DNA from: Candidatus Stahliibacteriota bacterium
GTDB lineage: Bacteria > Hydrothermota > Tepidihabitantia > SM23-42
Reading direction: 5' to 3'
DNA: 5,124 bases
Assembly: GCA_030613445.1 (NCBI GenBank)
Contig: JAUWLY010000226.1
Location: 1-5,124 of the forward strand
Shown here: piece by piece, positions 1 to 5,124 of the stretch
Position numbering within the stretch: the stretch's first letter is position 1
Layout of the letters: every line of letters begins with the position of its first letter
Made by a program: the position numbers and the translations under genes
The notes under the pieces: model-generated
What the model was told of the DNA's origin: nothing
Seen by the model: the letters and a program-made list of their open reading frames with translations, nothing else
Databases searched by the model: none

Positions 1-831
1 AAATGGCTTTCATTATATGCCTTGATAATATTCATTTTGGTTTGTAGTACAGCGTGGTGTGGAGAAATTCACGAAGCAGCCCGGCGTGGGAATATCGAGA
101 TTGTGAAGTGTTTACTAAAAGAAAAACCGGTACTCATTCATGCAAAGGACATCCACGGATACAGACCATTGCATCGCGCTGTTATGACCAATCAAAAAGA
201 TATGGTATTTTATCTTCTCCGTAATGGAGCTGATATCAATGCCAAAGGGAAACACGATATTACCCCGCTCTATCAAGCAGTTTTCTATGGTAACAAACAA
301 ATGACAGAATTGCTCATTGCCAATGGTGCAAGTATCGATGGAAAAACTGATCTCGGTTGGACTGTCTTACATGGATCAGCATTCAGTAATCAGGTAGATA
401 TTATCAAAATTCTGATGCAACGAGGAGCCGCGGTAGATGTTCGCGATCTGCTTGGTTATACTCCTTTACACTGGGCAGCATTTGCTGGAAATAAAGATGC
501 CGTCGAGTTTCTTATGCAAAACGGAGCTGAAGTTAATGCCCGTGCCATAGATGGACATACTTCATTGCATTGGCTTGCATATACGGGCCATTGTGATATC
601 ATTACCATACTTCTGGCAAAAGGGGCAGACATCAACTCAAAGACGCAAAAGGGAAACACTCCTCTGCATTTAGCCAGCCTGAACGGCCAGGAAGCAACAG
701 TAAAATTACTGATCGAATATGGAGCAGATGTGAATTTGATGAATAACAACGGCTATACGCCTCTATCATATGCTCTTTATAAAGGTTATTATGCCATCGC
801 TGACCTACTCCGTAGTTACGGCGCATGGTAA
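1..831 (+). CDS. Secreted ankyrin-repeat protein, eight repeats (5' partial)
   Basis: The reading frame is open to the first base of the window, so the true start lies upstream; a TTG at 22 is the first start-like codon, but using it would cut into the signal sequence. Counting the first codon as residue 1, there are 276 residues. Residues 2-16 form a hydrophobic core (WLSLYALIIFILVCS), followed by a likely signal-peptidase site near AWC-GE at about 20-21. From there to the stop the protein is entirely ankyrin repeats: a capping repeat (about 22-50), six full 33-residue units starting near 51, 84, 117, 150, 183 and 216, and a shortened last one (249-276). Most units carry the TPLH-like turn and the GADIN/GAEVN-like end. 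Ankyrin arrays bind other proteins, so a periplasmic or surface binding role is inferred; the partner is unknown. The gene ends TAA TAG, and its last 41 nt overlap the next gene. Confidence 0.93.
   Translation, partial: KWLSLYALIIFILVCSTAWCGEIHEAARRGNIEIVKCLLKEKPVLIHAKDIHGYRPLHRAVMTNQKDMVFYLLRNGADINAKGKHDITPLYQAVFYGNKQMTELLIANGASIDGKTDLGWTVLHGSAFSNQVDIIKILMQRGAAVDVRDLLGYTPLHWAAFAGNKDAVEFLMQNGAEVNARAIDGHTSLHWLAYTGHCDIITILLAKGADINSKTQKGNTPLHLASLNGQEATVKLLIEYGADVNLMNNNGYTPLSYALYKGYYAIADLLRSYGAW
781..785 (+). promoter_or_regulatory. Ribosome-binding site choosing the start of the small membrane protein
   Basis: AAAGG sits 5 nt before ATG 791. An in-frame ATG at 770 has no such purine tract in front of it, so 791 is the better start. 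The site lies inside the end of the ankyrin gene, which fits translational coupling. Confidence 0.5.
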
Positions 832-1063
832 TAGCAGTGACGGGATCAAATCATCCATCAGGATAACAGCAGGAGTCGTCGGTTTAGTTCTATTTCCATT
901 AATTTTGAGGTTTCCATTTAGCCAGGTCTTTGACCTCAGCAAAATTGCCAGCGGTTTGTCAGCACTAACTGGTCCAGCATCCACTTCAATGATAATTATA
1001 GGTACAGGCTACCTTTTTATTATCTTAAGTTCATTATACTCACTATTGCATATCCGGGAGTAA
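791..1063 (+). CDS. Small protein with two predicted membrane segments, unknown function
   Basis: This 90-residue protein is not recognised as a member of any family. Residues about 25-40 (TAGVVGLVLFPLIL) and 67-86 (MIIIGTGYLFIILSSLYSLL) are hydrophobic enough to span the membrane. They are joined by a roughly 25-residue stretch (FPFSQVFDLSKIASGLSALT) rich in small and polar residues. The polar N-terminus is about 20 residues long and the tail is short (HIRE). The start at 791 is chosen for its AAAGG site; the ATG at 770 would add seven residues. It overlaps the end of the ankyrin gene by 41 nt in another frame, so the two are probably co-transcribed and translationally coupled, and a functional pairing is a reasonable guess. 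Against it: the ORF is short, and its first 14 codons are constrained by the ankyrin frame. A remnant of a longer membrane protein is also possible. Confidence 0.55.
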   Translation: MPSLTYSVVTAHGNSSDGIKSSIRITAGVVGLVLFPLILRFPFSQVFDLSKIASGLSALTGPASTSMIIIGTGYLFIILSSLYSLLHIRE

Positions 1064-1096
1064 TCTTCTTCAGATAAAAAGCGTGCTGGTTTTAGT

Positions 1097-1130
1097 GAGA
1101 TTGCCACACCCTGCGGGCTCGCAATGACGA
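1097..1130. repeat. Short interspersed palindromic repeat (GAGATTGC...GCAATGACGA)
   Basis: An outer stem pairs ATTGC (1100-1104) with GCAAT (1121-1125), and an inner stem pairs CCC (1109-1111) with GGG (1115-1117) around TGC. Its GC-rich core stands out from AT-rich surroundings. From memory, the pattern 'GCAATGAC ... GAGATTGC' with a variable GC-rich centre is a widely scattered non-coding repeat in many bacterial genomes, probably MITE-like or a REP-like hairpin. It lies 33 bp past the stop of the small membrane protein, in the convergent gap, where such repeats commonly settle. Confidence 0.6.
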
Positions 1131-1160
1131 TTTGTATAAATGTTATTTATTAAAAGCTGT

Positions 1161-1218
1161 ATTCCAGTTTAAAAAAACTTTTTTCAAAATGAAAATGGAA
1201 TTATCTACTATTTTTTTT
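1161..1218 (+). terminator. Possible terminator: AT-rich palindrome plus T-run between convergent genes
   Basis: ATTCCAGTTT (1161-1170) pairs with AAAATGGAAT (1192-1201) at nine of ten positions. The loop holds an A7-C-T6 stretch that could pair further. For + strand transcription a run of eight T follows at 1211-1218, about 10 nt after the stem, which is further than in a textbook intrinsic terminator. The stem is weak (mostly A-T), so the call rests mainly on its position between the end of the + genes and the end of the − operon. It may serve both directions. Confidence 0.3.
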
Positions 1219-1360
1219 CTTTAACTGGTGTTTTTTCTTTTATTAAACGAATGTTATTAGAGCCACATTTGGGGCACTGTCTTTCTATCATTTTACCCTT
1301 TTCATAAGGGTATTTTGATATCGCACCACACCGCAAGCATTTAAAGTCTTTTTCTTCCAT
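1208..1360 (-). CDS. Small zinc-ribbon protein (50 aa)
   Basis: The frame runs from ATG at 1360 to TAG at 1208-1210, with a second TAG directly after. Two CxxC knuckles, C8-LR-C11-G and C29-PK-C32-G, are separated by 17 residues, the usual spacing of a zinc ribbon that binds one Zn(II) (or iron, as in rubredoxin-like knuckles). A Lys-rich tail (KEKTPVKEKK) ends the protein. A perfect GGAGG lies 7 nt before the ATG, which strongly supports a real gene despite its size. Proteins of this type are often small nucleic-acid-binding or regulatory partners, but nothing here fixes the role. It is the last gene of the − strand group, 86 bp after the four-helix-bundle gene; without the repeat-flanked insert it would follow the HdrA-like gene directly. 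Confidence 0.85.
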   Translation of the reverse strand: MEEKDFKCLRCGAISKYPYEKGKMIERQCPKCGSNNIRLIKEKTPVKEKK

Positions 1361-1367
1361 GATTTAA

Positions 1368-1372
1368 CCTCC
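1368..1372 (-). promoter_or_regulatory. Strong ribosome-binding site of the zinc-ribbon gene
   Basis: The − strand reads GGAGG, then 7 nt, then ATG at 1360. It sits 6 bp from the edge of the octamer array (starting at 1379), so the array stops just short of the translation signal. Confidence 0.85.
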
Positions 1373-1378
1373 AGTTTT

Positions 1379-1458
1379 AGTCTTATTGTCGTATAGTTTC
1401 ATAGTCGTATAGTCGTATAGTTTCATAGTCGTATAGTCTTATTGTCTTATAGTTTGAT
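1379..1458 (-). repeat. Left array of ten degenerate 8-bp units (RACTATNN on − strand)
   Basis: On the + strand this reads as ten consecutive octamers: AGTCTTAT, TGTCGTAT, AGTTTCAT, AGTCGTAT, AGTCGTAT, AGTTTCAT, AGTCGTAT, AGTCTTAT, TGTCTTAT and AGTTTGAT. On the − strand, after shifting phase, the unit is GACTATAC or AACTATGA. Three octamers are duplicated as an exact 24-bp tandem repeat (1388-1411 and 1412-1435), a sign of recent slippage or unequal exchange. The array covers the last four codons, counting the stop, of the four-helix-bundle gene (TAA at 1447-1449). Confidence 0.9.
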
Positions 1459-1833
1459 ATTTTTCGATCTTAATGATTTCCTAAGATAAGAAATAAATCC
1501 TGAAATCAGTTTTCCTGTTGTACATGCCTGTTCATACAATTTCTCAAACTCTTCTTCATTTATATAGTTATCATTTAAAGCTGCATAGAAATGATTTCTT
1601 ACTTCGCCACAAGACCGTCTTGCATAATTGAGAAAATTTATAGATTCTTTGTCAGTAACTGATTCAAACCCTTCAGCTATATTTGACATCACAGACAATG
1701 CAGCACTCCTTATCTGATTGCAAAAAATAACATCTCTTCTAATATATTGTTTCCGTGTAATTTCACTAACCATTTTCCTTAACTTTCTCGCTTCTTTCCA
1801 ACAATTCAAATCCTCAAATCTCCTTGTTTTCAT
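1447..1833 (-). CDS. Four-helix-bundle protein, S23 / 23S rRNA intervening-sequence protein family
   Basis: This 128-residue protein matches the known pattern of the family (PF05635/TIGR02436 type). It has FEDLNCW at 6-12, the core motif NQIRSAALSVMSNIAEG at 39-55, E63 followed by NFLNYA (66-71), and SCGEVRNHFYAALNDNYI at 74-91. Predicted helices lie at about 7-27, 33-55, 60-87 and 92-120, and the length is usual for the family. Members were first found encoded inside insertions in 23S rRNA genes, but most sit elsewhere and their function is not settled; the Avd protein of diversity-generating retroelements has a related fold. No rRNA or reverse transcriptase is present here. AGGAAG lies 8 nt before the ATG. 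The gene is bracketed by inverted octamer arrays, and its TAA lies inside the left one. The C-terminus (LRKSLRSKNIKL) is basic. Family assignment is firm; the cellular role is not. Confidence 0.93.
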   Translation of the reverse strand: MKTRRFEDLNCWKEARKLRKMVSEITRKQYIRRDVIFCNQIRSAALSVMSNIAEGFESVTDKESINFLNYARRSCGEVRNHFYAALNDNYINEEEFEKLYEQACTTGKLISGFISYLRKSLRSKNIKL

Positions 1834-1841
1834 TTTCCTTT

Positions 1842-1847
1842 CTTCCT
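1842..1847 (-). promoter_or_regulatory. Ribosome-binding site of the four-helix-bundle gene
   Basis: The − strand reads AGGAAG, then 8 nt, then ATG at 1833. A second AAGG only 3 nt before the ATG is too close to be the main site. The purine tract lies between the right octamer array and the gene, so it belongs to the cassette rather than to the flanks. Confidence 0.6.
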
Positions 1848-1856
1848 TTTTGATCG

Positions 1857-1928
1857 GACAATCTGACTATAGGACCATCCAACGATCCGACTATAGGACT
1901 ATCCAACCATCCAACTATCGAACTATCA
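1857..1928 (+). repeat. Right array of nine degenerate 8-bp units (RACTATNN on + strand)
   Basis: Nine consecutive octamers read on the + strand: GACAATCT, GACTATAG, GACCATCC, AACGATCC, GACTATAG, GACTATCC, AACCATCC, AACTATCG and AACTATCA. The consensus RACTATNN matches that of the left array read on the opposite strand, so the two arrays form an inverted pair around the four-helix-bundle gene. The last unit contains the TGA stop (1926-1928) of the HdrA-like gene. This array is more diverged than the left one. Confidence 0.88.
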
Positions 1929-4900
1929 TCCAAACAGCGCCTCCAGTTGAGCCTCTATCTGTTCAGTCATAAAGTGTTTTAGATCAATCGCACCGGTTGG
2001 ACATGCCGGTACACAGGTACCACACCCTTTACACAATGCTTCATTAACCTGCGCTACGTAGATGCCCTTTTCTTTTTCAACGATCTCTACTGCATGGAAT
2101 TCACAAACTTCAGCACACCTACCACACCCTCGACAGTATACTTCATCAACTACAGATGTTATTGGCGCCAGGGTAATCTTGTCACGGCTGAGCAGTACCG
2201 AAACCTTAGACGCTACAGCTGATGCCTGAGAAATTGAATCACCAATATCTTGCGGGAATTGGCAACAGCCACATAAGAAAACACCTTCAACTGTGGTCTC
2301 CACCGGACCAAATTTTGAGTGGCGCTCTAAGAAAAATTTGTCTGCGCCTCGTGGCACTTTAAATAATTCAGAGAGACGGAGGGAATCTTCAGCAGGAACC
2401 ATCCCTACTGAAAGTACAATAAGATCAACAGGTATGATTATGTCTGCATTGAGGTCTACAGATGGAACAGTAATCTGCTTTGCTACATCCGTACCTGTAA
2501 TTTCTGGTTCACCTTCATAAGGTAAAAAGAGAACGCCCAGTTCTCTCGCTTTTCGGTACATCTGTTCCGCGCCTTTGGAATAAACCCTGACACCACGGTT
2601 CAAAATTGCGATATCAATACCCTTTTCTCTTAAGCATATCGCCTCTTTTATTGCTGCCTGACAACAATAACGAGAACAACCTGGATTACCTTCGTCGCTC
2701 CTTGAACCAACACACTGGATAAAGGCAACTGATTTGATATCTTTAATATCACCAGATATTATTCTCTGCTCCAATTCCATATTAGTTATTACATTTGAGA
2801 ATCGGTCATAACCAAATCGCTTTCCCGGGACATAAAGACTGGATCCTGTTGCCAGAACAATTGCGCCAGCTGTAAACTCAATCTCTTTTCCTTTAACATT
2901 AAATTTTATCTGGAAATTTCCAACATAACCAGTGACATCAATAAGTTCAGCAGAGGTAATAATTTCACCACCCGTCTTTGTAAACTCTTCGATTAATTTA
3001 TCAATAATTTCTTTTCCTGGTTTAAAACTGGGATAGATACTGGACAGGTTACGTACTAAACCACCCGGGACTTCGTTCTTCTCAATGATCTTTACTTTAT
3101 AACCTCGCAGCAACAGATCAATCCCGCACCTTAATCCAGTAATTCCAGCGCCAATAATAGCCACATCCCGGTTAACTGATAACTCCTTCATAAACAGAGG
3201 TTCTAATTCTCTTACCCGTGCCACTGACATCTTTGTCAATTCCTTTGCCTTCTCAGTTGCCTTTTCCGGCTCTTTCTGGTGAACCCATGAACATTGATTT
3301 CTGATATTAGCAATATCAAAAAGGTAAGGGTTAAGTCCAATAGCAATCAATGAATCCTGGAAACTCGGTTCATGTGTCTTGGGCGTACAAGATGCAACAA
3401 CAACTCTGTTGAGTTTATGTTCTAAAATCCGTTCTTGGAGCTGGCGTTGTGAAGTTTCAGAACAGGCAAACGCATAATCCTCACAAAAAACAACATCTGG
3501 CAAGGTCTTTGCATATTCTACTACAGCCTCAACATCAACAACCTTAGAAATATTTGGCCCACAATGACAAACAAAAACACCGACCCTGAGTGGACCTGAA
3601 ACATCAACTGGCTCTATTTTTGGTTTTTCGATCTCTAATTCATGACCTTTGAGAAAATATGATGCCTTGACTGCTGCACCACTGGCTTCTGAGATTGAAT
3701 CAGTAATGTCCTTAGGACCTGTAGAACATCCACATACTAAAATACCCTCTTTTGTGGATTCCAGAGGTTTAATCGCTGGTTCTGCATTCTTGAAAAAACC
3801 ATCTTCATCAATCTCGACACCGAGCACCTCAGCTAAATGTCTACAACCTTTTGAAGGAATCAATGCTGAGGCAAGACACACCGCATCAAAGGTCATTTGG
3901 TTTGATTGCCCTTGTTCGTCCTCGTAATAAATAATCAAATCATCATTTTCATCCTCAATAACCTTTGATGGTTTACCCTTAATATATTTCACACCCTTTT
4001 CTAATGATCGATTATAAAACTCTTCAAAGCCTTTTCCAAATGCTCTGATATCGATATAGAATACTACAATTTCTACGTCAGGATAGTGCTCTTTCAAAAC
4101 CAAACTATCTTTAATGGTATTCATACAACAGATCCGACTACAATAATTGATATCCCGACGCATATTTCGCGAACCAACGCATTGTATAAATGCAAAACGG
4201 ATTGGTCCTTTTAACTCTTTATTGAGAGCGAGCTCGCCGCCTGTCGGACCATCTTCGCTTAAAATCCTTTCAAGCTCAAAAGCGGTGTAGATATTTTTGT
4301 AGCGTTTGTAACCATATTCACTCGCCTCTTTTGGATCAAGATAATCTACGCCGGTGGCTACAATTATAGACCCAATATCGAGATCAATAACTTTATCCAC
4401 CATATCATGAACAATGGCATTTGGTTCACATGCCTTCACACATTCTAAACATTCAGAGCAACCAGCACAATTGAGACATCTGCTCGCCTCTTTGATAGCT
4501 TGCTCAGGTGTATATCCAAGGACAACCTCATCGAAAGTTTTTGTGGCTTTTTCCAAATCAAGTACAGGCATCTTCTCCCTGACCTGGATTTCTACGTCAT
4601 CTGGTATTTCAACATCTTCAACACGGTCCTGCTTGATTTTCCTACCTTCTTTCAGATCAACTCCTCTTATGAACCGATCGATTGATTCTGCAGCTTCTTT
4701 TCCTGTAGCAATTGCCTTAATTACTGTAGCTGGTCCAGTAACTACATCTCCACCAGCAAAAATACCTGGAACATTGGTTTGGAGAATATCTGGGTCGACC
4801 TTAAATGTTCCCCATCGCGTTAGTTCAAACTTCTCTTCTTTGTTCAGAAATGAGACATCAACATCCTGACCAATAGCCATAATTACCATGTCCAGATCTA

Positions 4901-5124
4901 TGGTAAACTCCGAACCTTCTACAGGAATAGGTCTCCTCCTTCCTGAAGCATCAGGCTCACCAAGTTTCATTTTCACACACTCCATAGCCGCAACCTTACC
5001 ATCTTTGCCAAGAATCTTGGTTGGCGTGGCGAGATAATGGATTTTGATTCCTTCTTTTTCTGCTTCTACCACTTCCTCTTCATTAGCAGGCATTTCTTTT
5101 ATCGACCGACGATACACAATAAAA
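1926..5124 (-). CDS. Giant HdrA-like flavin/iron-sulfur oxidoreductase fused to a GltD-like module (5' partial)
   Basis: The frame is open past the window edge. GTG at 5117 (residue 1 here) is not a real start, because YRRSIKEMPA at 2-11 is an internal motif of GltD-type NAD(P)H/FAD oxidoreductases. Visible order: GltD-like C-terminal half (1-150; AIGQ at 81-84, FAD motif GIFAGGDVVTGPATV at 118-132); Cys-rich Fe-S segment (C214, C217, C220, C223, C226, C230); partial HdrA module (about 240-490; ATG at 254-256, FIQCVGSR at 310-317, YCSRICC at 325-331, DIRAFGKG at 356-363, CGCSTGPKDI at 462-471); HdrA N-terminal Fe-S domain (508-640; C517, C519, C552, C577); FAD Rossmann fold GAGITG at 656-661 with E679; second HdrA module (750-980; FIQCVGSR at 799-806, CSRYCC at 814-819); and two 4Fe-4S sites (C995/998/1001/1005 and C1029/1032/1035/1039). 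It probably passes electrons between NAD(P)H, ferredoxin and a partner such as HdrBC in the cytoplasm, perhaps by flavin bifurcation. It resembles the long HdrA forms (HdrL-like) of anaerobes. The partner and substrate are not visible. Confidence 0.93.
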   Translation of the reverse strand, partial: FIVYRRSIKEMPANEEEVVEAEKEGIKIHYLATPTKILGKDGKVAAMECVKMKLGEPDASGRRRPIPVEGSEFTIDLDMVIMAIGQDVDVSFLNKEEKFELTRWGTFKVDPDILQTNVPGIFAGGDVVTGPATVIKAIATGKEAAESIDRFIRGVDLKEGRKIKQDRVEDVEIPDDVEIQVREKMPVLDLEKATKTFDEVVLGYTPEQAIKEASRCLNCAGCSECLECVKACEPNAIVHDMVDKVIDLDIGSIIVATGVDYLDPKEASEYGYKRYKNIYTAFELERILSEDGPTGGELALNKELKGPIRFAFIQCVGSRNMRRDINYCSRICCMNTIKDSLVLKEHYPDVEIVVFYIDIRAFGKGFEEFYNRSLEKGVKYIKGKPSKVIEDENDDLIIYYEDEQGQSNQMTFDAVCLASALIPSKGCRHLAEVLGVEIDEDGFFKNAEPAIKPLESTKEGILVCGCSTGPKDITDSISEASGAAVKASYFLKGHELEIEKPKIEPVDVSGPLRVGVFVCHCGPNISKVVDVEAVVEYAKTLPDVVFCEDYAFACSETSQRQLQERILEHKLNRVVVASCTPKTHEPSFQDSLIAIGLNPYLFDIANIRNQCSWVHQKEPEKATEKAKELTKMSVARVRELEPLFMKELSVNRDVAIIGAGITGLRCGIDLLLRGYKVKIIEKNEVPGGLVRNLSSIYPSFKPGKEIIDKLIEEFTKTGGEIITSAELIDVTGYVGNFQIKFNVKGKEIEFTAGAIVLATGSSLYVPGKRFGYDRFSNVITNMELEQRIISGDIKDIKSVAFIQCVGSRSDEGNPGCSRYCCQAAIKEAICLREKGIDIAILNRGVRVYSKGAEQMYRKARELGVLFLPYEGEPEITGTDVAKQITVPSVDLNADIIIPVDLIVLSVGMVPAEDSLRLSELFKVPRGADKFFLERHSKFGPVETTVEGVFLCGCCQFPQDIGDSISQASAVASKVSVLLSRDKITLAPITSVVDEVYCRGCGRCAEVCEFHAVEIVEKEKGIYVAQVNEALCKGCGTCVPACPTGAIDLKHFMTEQIEAQLEALFG

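Larger units (their letters stand above)
1379..1928. other. Candidate inserted cassette: four-helix-bundle gene between inverted octamer arrays
   Basis: The two arrays, the gene and its ribosome-binding site make a 550-bp unit lying exactly between the stop of the HdrA-like gene and the ribosome-binding site of the zinc-ribbon gene. Without it those two genes would be only a few bases apart, as in a tight operon. No transposase, integrase or reverse transcriptase is visible and no target-site duplication was found, so any movement would need help from elsewhere or homologous recombination. The boundaries are seen directly; the insertion history is inference. Confidence 0.4.

Noticed and set aside
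22..24. TTG at 22 as the start of the ankyrin gene
   Set aside because: The frame stays open to base 1, and the upstream codons (KWLSLYAL) continue the signal-peptide core, so the start lies before the window.
456..749. 97-aa − strand ORF
   Set aside because: It is antisense to the ankyrin repeats, and its repeated TSAPF-like segments reflect the ankyrin periodicity.
1447..1833. Intervening sequence within a 23S rRNA gene
   Set aside because: The flanks are protein-coding genes and octamer arrays, with no rRNA sequence on either side.
1379..1928. CRISPR array
   Set aside because: The units are contiguous 8-mers without unique spacers, and no cas gene is present.
1379..1928. Diversity-generating retroelement, because the four-helix-bundle fold resembles Avd
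   Set aside because: There is no reverse transcriptase, and no template/variable repeat pair with adenine-specific changes is visible in the window.
1718..1972. 84-aa + strand ORF across the start of the four-helix-bundle gene and the right array
   Set aside because: It is antisense to a firmly identified gene, and its C-terminal half is simply the octamer repeat translated (SDYRTIQ-like repeats), so it is a by-product of the array.
4414..4869. 151-aa + strand ORF
   Set aside because: It is antisense to the HdrA-like gene, over the GltD-like and Cys-rich parts with clear family motifs; its Ser/Thr-rich composition is typical of a shadow frame.
5115..5117. GTG at 5117 as the start of the HdrA-like gene
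   Set aside because: The next residues, YRRSIKEMPA, are an internal motif of GltD-type enzymes, and the frame remains open to the window edge.

Overview
The window reads as a piece of chromosome from an uncultured, probably strictly anaerobic bacterium with AT-rich DNA. The main evidence is a very large HdrA-type flavin/iron-sulfur protein, of the sort that anaerobes use for electron bifurcation or for moving electrons between ferredoxin, NAD(P)H and disulfides. A four-helix-bundle (S23/IVP-family) gene and a short interspersed repeat of the 'GCAATGAC' type are both common in Planctomycetes, Omnitrophota, Nitrospirae, Desulfobacterota and similar groups. The sequence alone does not decide the phylum.

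Layout: two + strand genes lie on the left and three − strand genes on the right, and the two groups converge at about 1064-1207. On the left, a secreted-type ankyrin-repeat protein (5' end outside the window, eight repeats) overlaps by 41 nt a small protein with two predicted membrane segments. The convergent gap holds a short interspersed palindromic repeat (1097-1130) and an AT-rich palindrome (1161-1201) that may end transcription.

On the − strand, in order of transcription, there is first a giant HdrA-like fusion (5124 to 1926, start outside the window). It is built from the end of a GltD-like FAD/NAD(P)H module, a Cys-rich Fe-S segment, a partial HdrA module, a fuller HdrA module and a C-terminal pair of 4Fe-4S sites. 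Next comes the four-helix-bundle gene (1833 to 1447), then a 50-residue zinc-ribbon protein (1360 to 1208) with a perfect GGAGG ribosome-binding site.

The most unusual part is 1379-1928. The four-helix-bundle gene is bracketed by two arrays of a degenerate 8-bp unit (consensus RACTATNN). The arrays lie in opposite orientation and reach into the stop codons of both the four-helix-bundle gene and the HdrA gene. The arrangement looks like a small cassette inserted between the HdrA gene and the zinc-ribbon gene, which would otherwise be close neighbours in one operon. Whether the cassette is mobile is inference. No gap longer than 300 bases lacks a gene.
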